DNA of 64,000 nt, taken from assembly GCF_003024195.1 (NCBI RefSeq), contig NZ_KZ679045.1, positions 248,001 to 312,000 of the forward strand, written 5' to 3'. Position numbers and translations under genes: made by a program. The notes under the pieces are model-generated. The model searched no databases. It was not told where the DNA came from and worked only from the letters and a program-made list of their open reading frames with translations. Shown piece after piece: positions 16,546-24,974 of this stretch; position 1 is the stretch's first letter, and every line of letters begins with the position of its first letter. Source of the stretch: Streptomyces dioscori. GTDB taxonomy: Bacteria; Actinomycetota; Actinomycetes; Streptomycetales; Streptomycetaceae.

Positions 16546-17580
16546 ATGACCCGCGACAGCAAGGAGACGCGACGCGGCCGGTGGCGACGCTTACGCGACC
16601 CGGGCTTACGCGATCGGGGCTTACGCGACCGGGGCCGGCCTCCCCGGTGCGGCTCGTCCGGAGACCTCCGCAAGCTCTCGCAGGGGCGGCTCCTCGCTCC
16701 CTCGGCGATCTGCGTGCTCATCGCCGCCCCGGCGCTCCTGCTGGACCAGGTCCCGCCCGCCGTCACCTTCACGCAACTGCTGCTCGGCTGCGGGCTCACC
16801 GTGCACGCCGTCCGGCAGCGGGACCGGCTCCTCGCACAGCTCGCCGAGGTGCGCGAGGTCGCGCGGATCACCCAGGAGGCCATCGTGCGGCCACTCTCCC
16901 GCGACCTCGCCGGCACGCACGTCTCCACGCGCTACCACTGCGCCGTGCGCGAGTCGGCGCTCGGCGGAGACCTGTACGACGTCGCCGTGACCTCCTTCGG
17001 TCTGCGGGTCCTCGTCGGTGACGTACGCGGACACGGCCTGGAGGCCATCCGGCTGACCGCCGAGACGGTGGCCGCCTTCCGCGAACTCGCCCACACCGTC
17101 CCCGACCTGCCGTCCCTCGCCACCGGCCTGGACGAACGCCTCGCGCCGGACCTGGGCCCGGAGGACTTCGTCACCGCGCTCCTCGCGGAGTTCGCCCCGG
17201 GCGAGGTACGGCTGGTCAACTGCGGCCATCCCGCGCCGCTGCGCTCCGGCCAGCGGGTGGAACTGCTCGAACCGGCCGTCACCGCACTCCCGTTGGGGCT
17301 GAGCCCCGACCCCCTCCAGTACCGCGTACGCCTTCAGCCGGGCGACCGCCTCCTCCTCTACACCGACGGCCTGACGGAGGCACGCGCCCCCGACGGCACG
17401 CTCTTCCCCTTCCTCACGGAAGCGACCCACGCCCTACGGGAGCCCCTCCCCGACGAGGCTCTGAACACCCTGTACGCCCGCCTCCTCACCCACACGACCC
17501 ACCCCCCGACCGACGACCTGACCCTGATCCTCTGCCAACCCACCCACGCGTCCGCCTTGCCGGCGCGGGTGGGGGGCTAG
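16546..17580 (+). CDS. SpoIIE/RsbU-type PP2C phosphatase, membrane anchored
   Basis: The 344-residue protein starts with an Arg-rich repeat (RDPGLRDRGLRDRG). It then has one or two membrane helices at about 50-85 (LLAPSAICVLIAAPALLLDQVPP) and the SpoIIE phosphatase domain. Metal-binding segments are ESALGGDLYDVAVT, LVGDVRGHGLEAIRL, LLYTDGLTEARAPDG and TDDLTLIL. Such enzymes dephosphorylate anti-sigma antagonists in partner-switching pathways. No anti-sigma gene is adjacent. The stop codon lies inside a run of G tracts able to form a quadruplex. Confidence 0.92.
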   Translation: MTRDSKETRRGRWRRLRDPGLRDRGLRDRGRPPRCGSSGDLRKLSQGRLLAPSAICVLIAAPALLLDQVPPAVTFTQLLLGCGLTVHAVRQRDRLLAQLAEVREVARITQEAIVRPLSRDLAGTHVSTRYHCAVRESALGGDLYDVAVTSFGLRVLVGDVRGHGLEAIRLTAETVAAFRELAHTVPDLPSLATGLDERLAPDLGPEDFVTALLAEFAPGEVRLVNCGHPAPLRSGQRVELLEPAVTALPLGLSPDPLQYRVRLQPGDRLLLYTDGLTEARAPDGTLFPFLTEATHALREPLPDEALNTLYARLLTHTTHPPTDDLTLILCQPTHASALPARVGG

Positions 17581-17601
17581 GGGGTTAGGGGGGCAGGGGG
17601 G
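17571..17601 (+). other. Potential G-quadruplex spanning a stop codon
   Basis: Four G tracts (17571-17576, 17580-17584, 17588-17593, 17596-17601) are separated by CTA, TTA and CA. This satisfies the classic short-loop quadruplex pattern with five-layer potential. It is on the coding strand and overlaps the TAG stop of the phosphatase gene, so it would also form in mRNA. Confidence 0.6.
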
Positions 17602-17634
17602 TGCGTCCCGGGTGCGGGCCGGTGGGGGCTGGCC

Positions 17635-17801
17635 GCGCAGTTCCCCGCGCCCCTACAAGCCGGGGCTACGCCCCGATCCATCCAACCCCCACCCCAACCT
17701 CCCAGGAGCGCGGGGAACTGCGCGACAAGCCCCCACCGGCCCGCAGCCAAGGGGATCAGGCCAGGGCGCAGCCCGCCTCCCAGGGGCGCGGGGAACTGCG
17801 C
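17635..17801. repeat. Three GC-rich intergenic repeats
   Basis: Copies of the window-wide repeat are at 17635-17653 (minus), 17705-17723 (plus, one change) and 17783-17801 (plus). Two are followed by CCCCCACCGGCCCGCAGCC, so the repeated unit is longer than the core. The minus and plus copies can pair, probably ending the phosphatase transcript before the riboswitch. Confidence 0.8.
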
Positions 17802-17875
17802 GGCCAGCCCCCACCGGCCCGCAGCCAAGCCACTCCCGAACCACCCCGCCGGCACGCACCCGCGTTCCTACGGGC

Positions 17876-17997
17876 CGGTACAGTGAGCAGGTCGTCATCA
17901 CACTCGTACGGGGGGAAGCCGGTGCAAATCCGGCGCTGACCCGCAGCCGTGTGCCGCCCCGTCCGCCGCGGGCGGCAAGCCGGATTGCCCCGTACCG
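17876..17997 (+). promoter_or_regulatory. Cobalamin (B12) riboswitch
   Basis: The conserved core GGGAAGCCGGTGCAAATCCGGC (17913 onward) followed by GCTGACCCGCAGCCGTG is the cobalamin aptamer signature. The closing stem pairs CGGTAC (17876-17881) with GTACCG (17992-17997). It precedes an ECF transporter operon, where cobalamin would repress uptake genes. The aptamer call rests on direct motif recognition. Confidence 0.9.
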
Positions 17998-18000
17998 AAC

Positions 18001-18110
18001 GTGACCGGCTCGCGTCACCGGGACCCCCGGTGACCGGCACCGTCGAGGCATACGGAGCCGAGCCGCCCGGGGCTCCGGGCTGCCCGGCTCCTCCCGCACC
18101 GGGAGAGCCG
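18001..18110 (+). promoter_or_regulatory. Putative riboswitch expression platform
   Basis: A perfect 9-base stem pairs GTCACCGGG (18014-18022) with CCCGGTGAC (18026-18034). GTGAC at 18001-18005 can instead pair with 18014-18018, so the two structures exclude each other. A second hairpin at 18085-18110 pairs CGGCT/AGCCG and CTCCC/GGGAG around GCACC with one bulged C. No U tract follows, so control may be by factor-dependent termination or translation. This is inference. Confidence 0.45.
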
Positions 18111-18162
18111 AAGGGGCACCCCCGTCGGCGAACCGCTGAGTACAGAGAGGCACCCGCCGATC

Positions 18163-19491
18163 ATGTTTGTCCGCCGCAGCGCCGCGGTACTGGCCGCCAC
18201 CGCCGTGATCGGTACGGCGTTCGCGCCGGCCGCCCTCGCCGACGAGTCACCCTCCGCGTCCCCGTCCCCGTCGGCCCCCGCGCTCCCCTCGGGCCTGTAC
18301 GGCAGCACCGACCCGACGTACGACGGTGTCTGGCGGCAGTCGCTGGCGCTGCTCGCCCAGCACACCGTGGGCGTGCGGCCCGCGGCGAAGGCCGTCGACT
18401 GGCTCACCGGCCAGCAGTGCGCGAACGGCGGCTTCGCGGCCTACCGCGCGGACCCGGCCACGAAGTGCGACACCAAGACGCAGACCGATACGAACAGCAC
18501 CGGCGCCGCACTCCAGGCCCTGACCGCGCTCGACGCCGACGACGCGGTGACCGGTGCGGCCGTGAAGTGGCTGAAGTCCGTGCAGAACGAGGACGGCGGC
18601 TGGGGCTATCTCCCCGGCGGCGCCAGCGACACCAACTCGACGTCCGTCGTCATCGGGGCCCTGGAAGCCGCGGACACCGACACCGAGGACCTGCGGTCCA
18701 AGGACGACCGGACACCGTACGACGCCCTGCTCGGCCTCGCCCTCCCCTGCGGCAAGGGCGACAAGGACAGCGGGAGCGACGGCGGCGCCTTCGCCTTCCA
18801 GCCCGACAAGAAGGGCAAGCTCGCGGCGAACGCCGACGCCACGGCCGCGGGCGTGCTCGGCGCACTCGGCGAGGGTCTGGTGACGGACCCCGAGGACGAC
18901 GGGCCGTCCGCCACGCCCTCCCGCACCGGCACCGACACCGGCAAGGCCGCCGAGTGCGCGGGCGGCGACTCCCCCACCCCGGAGCAGGCCGCGGCCAACG
19001 GCGCCGCGTACCTCGTCGGCGCGGTCGCCAAGACCGGTCACCTGGAGTCCGCCCTCGCGGGCGCCGAGGACCAGCCCGACTACGGCAACACCGCCGACAC
19101 GGTCGTCGCGCTCGCGGCGGCGGGCCGGCCGGCCGACGCCGGCAAGCCGCTGGCCTGGCTGGAGAAGAACTCCGGCTCCTGGGCGGCGGAGAGCGGCCCG
19201 GCCGCGTACGCGCAGCTGATCTTCGCGGCGCACGCCACGGGGACGGACCCGCGCGACTTCGGCGGCGCCGACCTGGTGAAGCAGCTCGGCGCGACCGGCC
19301 CGGCGGCAGAACCCGCCGCCAAGGACGGCAAGAGCGACAAGGACGACAGGGACGACAAGCAGGCCTCCGAGGGCGCGAACGAGGACGACGGCGGGGTCAG
19401 CGTCTGGTGGATCGTCGGTGTCGGCCTGGTCGGCGGCATCGGCGTCGGCTTCCTCCTCAGCACCCGGACCAGGAAGCAGCAGCAGCCGTGA
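18163..19491 (+). CDS. Secreted, membrane-anchored alpha/alpha-repeat protein (possible B12 binder)
   Basis: First gene behind the cobalamin riboswitch, 442 residues. A signal peptide (about 1-27, ending FAPAALA) is followed by helical repeats with prenyltransferase/squalene-cyclase-type QW segments (SVQNEDGGWGYL, LTGQQCANGGFAAY, WLEKNSGSWAAE). A charged Lys/Asp linker, a C-terminal membrane helix (about 410-432) and an RTRKQQQP tail complete it. It is therefore anchored outside the cell. The (alpha/alpha)6 barrel is also the fold of vertebrate transcobalamin and intrinsic factor, so with its riboswitch it may capture cobalamin. The fold is seen; the ligand is inference. Confidence 0.85.
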   Translation: MFVRRSAAVLAATAVIGTAFAPAALADESPSASPSPSAPALPSGLYGSTDPTYDGVWRQSLALLAQHTVGVRPAAKAVDWLTGQQCANGGFAAYRADPATKCDTKTQTDTNSTGAALQALTALDADDAVTGAAVKWLKSVQNEDGGWGYLPGGASDTNSTSVVIGALEAADTDTEDLRSKDDRTPYDALLGLALPCGKGDKDSGSDGGAFAFQPDKKGKLAANADATAAGVLGALGEGLVTDPEDDGPSATPSRTGTDTGKAAECAGGDSPTPEQAAANGAAYLVGAVAKTGHLESALAGAEDQPDYGNTADTVVALAAAGRPADAGKPLAWLEKNSGSWAAESGPAAYAQLIFAAHATGTDPRDFGGADLVKQLGATGPAAEPAAKDGKSDKDDRDDKQASEGANEDDGGVSVWWIVGVGLVGGIGVGFLLSTRTRKQQQP

Positions 19492-20207
19492 CCCGTAACC
19501 GCCCGGCCCTGCGCGCCCTGCTGGTCTTGGGCCTCCTGCTCGCCGTACTCGGCACGGCGGGGCAGGCCCGGGCGGTCGGCTATCGCTACTGGTCCTTCTG
19601 GGACCGCGATTCCGCCGGCGGTACGTGGGTGTACGCGACCCAGGGCCCGTCGACCGCGCGCCCTGCCGACGGGGACGTCCAGGGTTTCCGTTTCTCGGTG
19701 AGCGAGGACTCGAAGCACTCGGCGAAGCCTCGCGGGGAGAGCGGTTTCGCGGCGATCTGCGCGAAGACGCCCGCGCGGGAGGGCGCCAAGCGGGTCGCGC
19801 TCGTCCTCGACTTCGGTACGGCGGAGGACGCGCCGTCCGGTTCGACCCCGCCGGATCCGAGCCCGCGTACGGTCTGCGCCCGCGTCGACGAGGACGCGAC
19901 GACCGCGGACGCCCTCGCCGCCGTCGCCAAGCCCCTGCGCTACGACACGAACGCCCTGCTGTGCGCCATCGCGGGCTACCCCCGTACGGGCTGCGGCGAG
20001 GCCGTGTCGGACGACACGGGGTCGGGCGAAAGCCCCGGGGCTTCCCCACCGCCACGCGCGGCGAGCGAACCCGGAAACGGGGACGGAAGCGGAAACGGGG
20101 ACGGAGACGGAGACGGCGGACCCTCGGTGGGCCTGCTGACCGGAATCGCCGCCGTGGCCGTCCTGGGCGCGGCAGCGACCTGGCAGGCCCGCCGTCGCCG
20201 CGGCTGA
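19488..20207 (+). CDS. Secreted, membrane-anchored SCO2322-family protein
   Basis: The GTG start overlaps the previous stop (GTGA), giving 239 residues. It has a signal peptide (about 1-26, ending GQARA), then an extracellular domain beginning VGYRYWSFWDRD and containing FRFSVSEDSK and two Cys-containing segments (FAAICAKTP, LLCAIAGYPRTGC). A Gly/Asp-rich linker and a C-terminal helix with RRRRG stop follow. It matches what is usually annotated as the SCO2322 family, found next to ECF transporters in Streptomyces. Function is unknown; operon context points to a surface accessory of vitamin uptake. Confidence 0.82.
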   Translation: MTRNRPALRALLVLGLLLAVLGTAGQARAVGYRYWSFWDRDSAGGTWVYATQGPSTARPADGDVQGFRFSVSEDSKHSAKPRGESGFAAICAKTPAREGAKRVALVLDFGTAEDAPSGSTPPDPSPRTVCARVDEDATTADALAAVAKPLRYDTNALLCAIAGYPRTGCGEAVSDDTGSGESPGASPPPRAASEPGNGDGSGNGDGDGDGGPSVGLLTGIAAVAVLGAAATWQARRRRG

Positions 20208-20223
20208 CGACGGGGCACGGACG

Positions 20224-21525
20224 ATGACCACCAGTGAGACCAACGGCGCGATCAACTGCGAGATCAGCGGCGAGACCAACAGCAAGACCAACGGCGAAAA
20301 CACCGGCCAGGAGCACAGGGCCGGGACCCCAGGGACCCCAGGGACCCCCGGAGCCCCCGCGATGCGCACCGCCCTGCCCTGGTCGCGCCTGCGCGCCCCC
20401 CGAGCGACCCGCACCAACGCCATCCACCCCGGCGCCTGGTGGATCTGGGCCCTGGGCCTCGGGACCGCCGCGTCCCGCACCACCAACCCCCTCCTCCTCG
20501 CCCTCCTCGTCGGCGTCGCCGGTTACGTGGTGGCGGCGCGCCGGACGGAGGCTCCCTGGGCCCGTTCGTACGGCGCGTTCGTGAAGCTCGCGCTCGCCGT
20601 GCTCGGCATCCGGCTGGCCTTCGCCGTCCTCCTCGGCTCGCCCATTCCGGGCACGCACACCCTCGTCACCCTCCCCGAACTCCCGCTCCCCGACTGGGCG
20701 CAGGGCATTCGCGTCGGTGGCCGGGTCACCGCCGAAGGCCTGGTCTTCGCCCTCTACGACGGCCTGAAACTCGCCACGCTCCTCATCTGCGTGGGCGCCG
20801 CGAACGCCCTCGCGAACCCTGCCCGCCTCCTCAAATCGCTCCCGGGCGCCCTGTACGAGGCGGGGGTCGCCGTCGTGGTCGCCCTCACCTTCGCCCCGAA
20901 CCTGATCGCCGACGTCCAGCGGCTGCGCGCGGCCCGGCGGCTGCGCGGCCGTCCCGACCACGGTCTGCGCGGGCTGCTCCAGGTCGGACTGCCGGTCCTG
21001 GAGGGCGCGTTGGAGCGTTCGGTGGCGCTCGCGGCGGCGATGGACGCGCGCGGGTACGGCCGTTCCGCCGAGGTCCCCGCGGGTGTACGCCGCACCACCG
21101 CCGCCCTCACGCTCGGCGGCCTGGTCGGGGTCTGCGCGGGCACGTACGGCCTGCTCACCGCGGAGGGCGGCACCTACGGTCTGCCCGTGCTGCTCACCGG
21201 ACTCGCCGCCTCCCTGGGCGGCCTGTGGCTGGGCGGTCGCCGCTCGCTGCGCACCCGCTACCGGCCGGACTCCTGGGGCGTACGCGCGTGGCTGGTCGCC
21301 GGGTCCGGGGCCGCCGTCGCCGCGCTCATCGTCCTGTACGCCTCGACCGACGCGTACGCCTACGCGGCCCTGCACCCCGGTGTCGTCCCCCTCATCGCGC
21401 CGACGCTTCCGCTGTGGCCCGCGGCGGCGATCCTCCTCGGCCTCCTCCCCGCCTTCGTCGCCCCCGCCCCTGCGCCCGCCCCCGCCCTCTCGGACATCCG
21501 TACCACCGTCAAGGAGCCCTCATGA
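20224..21525 (+). CDS. ECF transporter transmembrane T component (CbiQ/EcfT-like)
   Basis: The 433-residue protein has about seven to eight membrane helices and the two cytoplasmic coupling segments of EcfT proteins, RLRAARRLRGRP and AAMDARGYGRS, which dock on the ATPase. The first 60 residues are hydrophilic with a GTPGTPGTP repeat from a 9-base DNA repeat. An internal ATG at about 20362 (MRTALPWSRL) could be the true start. Extra C-terminal helices extend it beyond the usual 260 residues. It couples the ATPase to the S component. Confidence 0.88.
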   Translation: MTTSETNGAINCEISGETNSKTNGENTGQEHRAGTPGTPGTPGAPAMRTALPWSRLRAPRATRTNAIHPGAWWIWALGLGTAASRTTNPLLLALLVGVAGYVVAARRTEAPWARSYGAFVKLALAVLGIRLAFAVLLGSPIPGTHTLVTLPELPLPDWAQGIRVGGRVTAEGLVFALYDGLKLATLLICVGAANALANPARLLKSLPGALYEAGVAVVVALTFAPNLIADVQRLRAARRLRGRPDHGLRGLLQVGLPVLEGALERSVALAAAMDARGYGRSAEVPAGVRRTTAALTLGGLVGVCAGTYGLLTAEGGTYGLPVLLTGLAASLGGLWLGGRRSLRTRYRPDSWGVRAWLVAGSGAAVAALIVLYASTDAYAYAALHPGVVPLIAPTLPLWPAAAILLGLLPAFVAPAPAPAPALSDIRTTVKEPS

Positions 21526-23243
21526 TCCGCTTCGAGGATGTCTCCGTGACGTACGACGGAGCGCCGGAGCCCACCGTCCGCGACATCGAACTAACGGTTC
21601 CCGAGGGTGAGTTGGTGTTGCTGGTCGGCCCCTCCGGGGTCGGCAAGTCGACGCTGCTCGGTGCCGTGAGCGGACTGGTCCCGCACTTCACGGGCGGCAC
21701 CCTGCGCGGGCGCGTGACGGTCGCGGGCCGTGACACGCGCACGCACAGACCCCGTGAACTCGCCGACGTGGTCGGCACGGTGGGGCAGGACCCGCTCTCG
21801 CACTTCGTCACCGACACGGTCGAGGACGAACTCGCCTACGGCATGGAGTCGTTGGGCCTCGCGCCGGACGTGATGCGCCGCCGCGTCGAGGAGACCCTGG
21901 ACCTGCTGGGCCTCGCAGACCTGCGCGACCGCCCCATCTCCACGCTCTCCGGCGGACAGCAGCAGCGGGTCGCGATCGGCTCGGTCCTCACCCCGCACCC
22001 CGAGGTCCTGGTCCTCGACGAACCGACCTCGGCCCTCGACCCGGCCGCCGCGGAAGAGGTCCTCGCGGTCCTCCAGCGTCTCGTCCACGACCTCGGCACG
22101 ACGGTCCTGATGGCCGAACACCGCCTGGAACGCGTCGTGCAGTACGCCGACCGGGTCGCCCTCCTGACCTCCCCCGGCGCCCCCTTGCTGCTGGGCACAC
22201 CGGCCGAGGTCATGGCCGTGTCGCCGGTGTACCCACCCGTGGTGGCCCTGGGCCGGCTCGACGGATGGACCCCCCTGCCCCTCACGGTCCGGGACGCCCG
22301 CCGGAGAGCGGGAGACCTGCGGAACCGCCTGCGGGCACTCCCGTACGAGGGACCGGGCGCCCCCGGCCCCGTACCCGCGCCCCCGGTGGGTGCCACGGCC
22401 CCCGCCCGCCGCCCCCGGCTCTTCCGCAGACGCCCGCCCGGGACACCGGTGACCACCGCCCACCCGGCCGTGGTCACCGGCCTCGCCGTCCGCCGTGGGC
22501 GCACCGAGGTGCTCCACGACGTCACCCTGTCCGTCGCCCCCGGCGAGACCGTCGCACTGATGGGCCGCAACGGCGCAGGCAAGTCGACTCTGCTCTCCGC
22601 CCTCGTCGGTCTCGTTCCCCCGTCGGCGGGTTCGGTCCGCGTCGGCGGGCTCCAGCCCCATCGCACGGCGCCCGGTGACCTCATCCGCCACGTCGGCCTC
22701 GTACCGCAGGAGCCCCGGGACCTGCTGTACGCGGACACCGTGGCCGGGGAGTGCGCGGCGGCGGACTCGGACGCCGGGGCCGGCGCGGGCACCTGCCGGG
22801 CCCTGGTGTCCGAACTGCTTCCGGGCATCGCGGACGACACGCATCCGCGCGACCTGTCGGAGGGGCAGCGGCTCACGCTGGCCCTGGCGGTCGTACTGAC
22901 GGCCCGGCCGCCCCTGATCCTCCTCGACGAGCCGACCCGCGGCCTCGACTACGCGGCCAAGTCCCGTCTGGTCACGCTGCTGCGGGCGCTCGCGGCCGAG
23001 GGCCACGCCATCGTCCTCGCCACCCACGACGTGGAGCTGGCCGCCGAGCTCTCGCACCGGGTCGTCATCCTCGCGGACGGCGAACCCGTCGCCGACGGCC
23101 CGACGGCGGAGGTCGTCGTCGCCTCCCCGTCCTTCGCCCCGCAGGTCACCAAGATCCTCTCCCCGCAGAAGTGGCTCACGGTCTCCCAGGTGCGCGAGGC
23201 GCTGAACGCGTCAGGGCCGGCGGCAGGGGGCGCACGCTCATGA
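21522..23243 (+). CDS. ECF transporter ATPase, two fused ABC domains (EcfA-EcfA')
   Basis: The ATG overlaps the previous stop (ATGA) and follows AAGGAG; 573 residues. The first ABC domain has Walker A GPSGVGKST (about 38-46), LSGGQQQR and LVLDEPTSALD. The second has GRNGAGKST, the variant signature LSEGQRLTLAL and LILLDEPTRGLD. The two ATPases that are usually separate proteins in ECF systems are thus fused, joined by a Pro/Arg-rich linker. It powers uptake together with the flanking T and S components. Confidence 0.93.
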   Translation: MIRFEDVSVTYDGAPEPTVRDIELTVPEGELVLLVGPSGVGKSTLLGAVSGLVPHFTGGTLRGRVTVAGRDTRTHRPRELADVVGTVGQDPLSHFVTDTVEDELAYGMESLGLAPDVMRRRVEETLDLLGLADLRDRPISTLSGGQQQRVAIGSVLTPHPEVLVLDEPTSALDPAAAEEVLAVLQRLVHDLGTTVLMAEHRLERVVQYADRVALLTSPGAPLLLGTPAEVMAVSPVYPPVVALGRLDGWTPLPLTVRDARRRAGDLRNRLRALPYEGPGAPGPVPAPPVGATAPARRPRLFRRRPPGTPVTTAHPAVVTGLAVRRGRTEVLHDVTLSVAPGETVALMGRNGAGKSTLLSALVGLVPPSAGSVRVGGLQPHRTAPGDLIRHVGLVPQEPRDLLYADTVAGECAAADSDAGAGAGTCRALVSELLPGIADDTHPRDLSEGQRLTLALAVVLTARPPLILLDEPTRGLDYAAKSRLVTLLRALAAEGHAIVLATHDVELAAELSHRVVILADGEPVADGPTAEVVVASPSFAPQVTKILSPQKWLTVSQVREALNASGPAAGGARS

Positions 23244-24181
23244 ACATCCGCCCCCAAGCCCAGCCTCGGCCCCGGACCCGGCCCCAGGCCCAGGCCCGAC
23301 CCATCCGGCTGGGCCCGCGTTCCGTCGCCGCCCTCGCCCTGGTCGGTGCCGTCGGGCTGGCAGCGCTGACTTGGCCCTTCTTCAGCGGGCCGTCCTCGCA
23401 GGTGGGCGCCCACTCGAAGGACGCGCCCTGGCTGTTCGCGGGGCTGCTCGTGCTGCTGGTCGGGGTCGTCGCGGCGACGATCTCCGAGTCGGGTCTCGGC
23501 CCCAAGGCCGTGGCCATGCTCGGGGTGCTGGCCGCGACCGGGGCCGCGCTGCGCCCGATCGGAGCCGGTACGGCGGGCATCGAGCCGATGTTCTTCCTGA
23601 TGGTGCTGAGCGGACGGGTACTGGGGCCGGGGTTCGGCTTCGTCCTCGGGTCGGTCACGATGTTCGCGTCCGCGCTGCTCACGGGCGGGGTCGGGCCGTG
23701 GATGCCGTTCCAGATGCTGTCCATGGGCTGGTTCACCATGGGCGCGGGGCTGCTTCCGGGCCCGGACCGGCTGCGGGGCCGGGGCGAGCTGGCGATGCTG
23801 GCCGCGTACGGCTTCGTGGCGGCTTTCGCGTACGGCACCTTCATGAATCTGGCGGGCTGGCCCTTCATGGACGCGCTGTCGTCGAACGTGGCCTTCGACG
23901 CGCACGACGCCATGCACACGAATCTGGCCCGGTTCGTCGCGTACTGCCTGGCCACTTCGCTCGGCTGGGACCTGGGCCGGGCCACGGTGACGGTCGTCCT
24001 GACCCTCACTCTCGGCGCGACGGTCCTCAAGGCGCTCCGCCGGGCCACGCGCAGGGCGGCCTTCGAGACGCCGGTCACGTTCGCGGCCCCAGACAGTGAC
24101 CGCGACGGTGACCATGATGGCACCAACGCCGGCGAGCACGATGGTGCGGCGCCGGTCACACCACCCGGCCGCACTCTGTAG
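23240..24181 (+). CDS. ECF transporter substrate-binding S component
   Basis: The ATG overlaps the ATPase stop (ATGA); 313 residues. After a basic N-terminus come about six membrane helices. They include the Gly-rich S-component-like segment GPGFGFVLGSVTMFASALLTGGVGPWMPFQMLSMGWFTMGAGLLPG (shown in pieces: GPGFGFVLGSVTMFASA, then GVGPWMPFQM). The acidic C-terminal tail is hydrophilic. The S component defines the vitamin taken up. The upstream cobalamin riboswitch makes cobalamin or a corrinoid precursor the best guess. Confidence 0.85.
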   Translation: MNIRPQAQPRPRTRPQAQARPIRLGPRSVAALALVGAVGLAALTWPFFSGPSSQVGAHSKDAPWLFAGLLVLLVGVVAATISESGLGPKAVAMLGVLAATGAALRPIGAGTAGIEPMFFLMVLSGRVLGPGFGFVLGSVTMFASALLTGGVGPWMPFQMLSMGWFTMGAGLLPGPDRLRGRGELAMLAAYGFVAAFAYGTFMNLAGWPFMDALSSNVAFDAHDAMHTNLARFVAYCLATSLGWDLGRATVTVVLTLTLGATVLKALRRATRRAAFETPVTFAAPDSDRDGDHDGTNAGEHDGAAPVTPPGRTL

Positions 24182-24236
24182 AAACAGCAACTACATGCTG
24201 TCACGCGGACCGTGCTCAGCTCGTGAGGCGGCCCAC

Positions 24237-24269
24237 AGGACCTTGGTCCTCCACTACGGGCGACCGTAG
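24237..24269 (+). other. Paired hairpins after the ECF operon
   Basis: AGGACC-TT-GGTCCT (24237-24250) is followed by CTACGG-GCGA-CCGTAG (24254-24269), the latter a perfect 6-base stem with a GNRA-type loop. They lie 55-90 bases past the ECF stop. They could be a terminator without U tract or part of the leader RNA of the next gene. Confidence 0.4.
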
Positions 24270-24388
24270 ACCGCGACTCTTGTCATGCCCACGGTCCAAC
24301 CGCCTCTGACCTGCGGATTGAGAGCCACATCACAGAGGGACCTTTCGCGACGGGTACGACCACAACTAGCAAAAGGGGTCATTGCGGA

Positions 24389-24455
24389 CAGGCTTCCGGC
24401 CTGGTTCATTGGTGGAGTCGCAAGGCGCCGACGTGCCCCTCAGGGCCTCGGCGCC
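24389..24455 (+). promoter_or_regulatory. Structured leader hairpins before the transglycosylase gene
   Basis: Two perfect stems lie in the 130 bases before the GTG: CAGGC-TTCCG-GCCTG (24389-24403) and GGCGCCGA (24424-24431) with TCGGCGCC (24448-24455). The leader shows none of the ydaO (c-di-AMP) landmarks I know, although such riboswitches control several Streptomyces cell-wall hydrolase genes. The leader function is undetermined. Confidence 0.4.
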
Positions 24456-24522
24456 GCCGCATGCCAGGGCTGGACGTCAGGGCGTACGAGCGACCGTCCC
24501 GTCCCCGAAGAAAAGGTTCTCC

Positions 24523-24948
24523 GTGTCCTTCTCCACCCGTATTCGTCTCATCGCCACCCCGAAGAAGGCCCTCACCGGCGCCGCCGTGGCGGCCGCCACC
24601 GCCGGCATGGTCGTCGCGGCGGGCCCCGCCCAGGCCGCGACCCCCACGGTGGCCTCCTCCGCGTCGGCCAAGACGATCGCGCAGAAGATGATCCACGACG
24701 ACGCCCAGTACAAGGCGTTCTCGAAGATCGTCGAGCACGAGAGCGGCTGGGACGTCGACGCCACGAACTCCTCCTCCGGCGCCTACGGCCTGGTCCAGGC
24801 CCTGCCCGCCTCGAAGATGTCCTCCGCGGGCTCCGACTGGAAGACGAGCGCGAAGACCCAGATCAAGTGGGGCCTCGACTACATGAACGACCGCTACGGC
24901 AGCCCGGTGGGCGCATGGAACTTCTGGCAGGCCAACGGCTGGTACTGA
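24523..24948 (+). CDS. Secreted SLT-type lytic transglycosylase
   Basis: Starting at GTG 24523 (GAAGAAAAGG upstream) gives 141 residues. It has a signal peptide (about 1-38, ending GPAQAA) and a compact SLT domain with the catalytic Glu in FSKIVEHESGWDVDATN, followed by SGAYGLVQALPASKM and the C-terminal YMNDRYGSPVGAWNFWQANGWY. The enzyme cleaves peptidoglycan glycan strands outside the cell. It is about 100 residues shorter than LysM-bearing relatives and has no cell-wall-binding domain. Confidence 0.9.
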   Translation: MSFSTRIRLIATPKKALTGAAVAAATAGMVVAAGPAQAATPTVASSASAKTIAQKMIHDDAQYKAFSKIVEHESGWDVDATNSSSGAYGLVQALPASKMSSAGSDWKTSAKTQIKWGLDYMNDRYGSPVGAWNFWQANGWY

Positions 24949-24974
24949 GCCCAACCCACTAGATCCCGCCCCGA

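Noticed and set aside
18247-21375. A 1042-codon open frame on the minus strand across the ECF operon
   Set aside because: It is antisense to well supported coupled genes, has shadow-like Arg/Gly composition and no family motif.
24300-24522. ydaO (c-di-AMP) riboswitch before the transglycosylase
   Set aside because: The conserved ydaO segments are not present, so only an undefined structured leader is reported.
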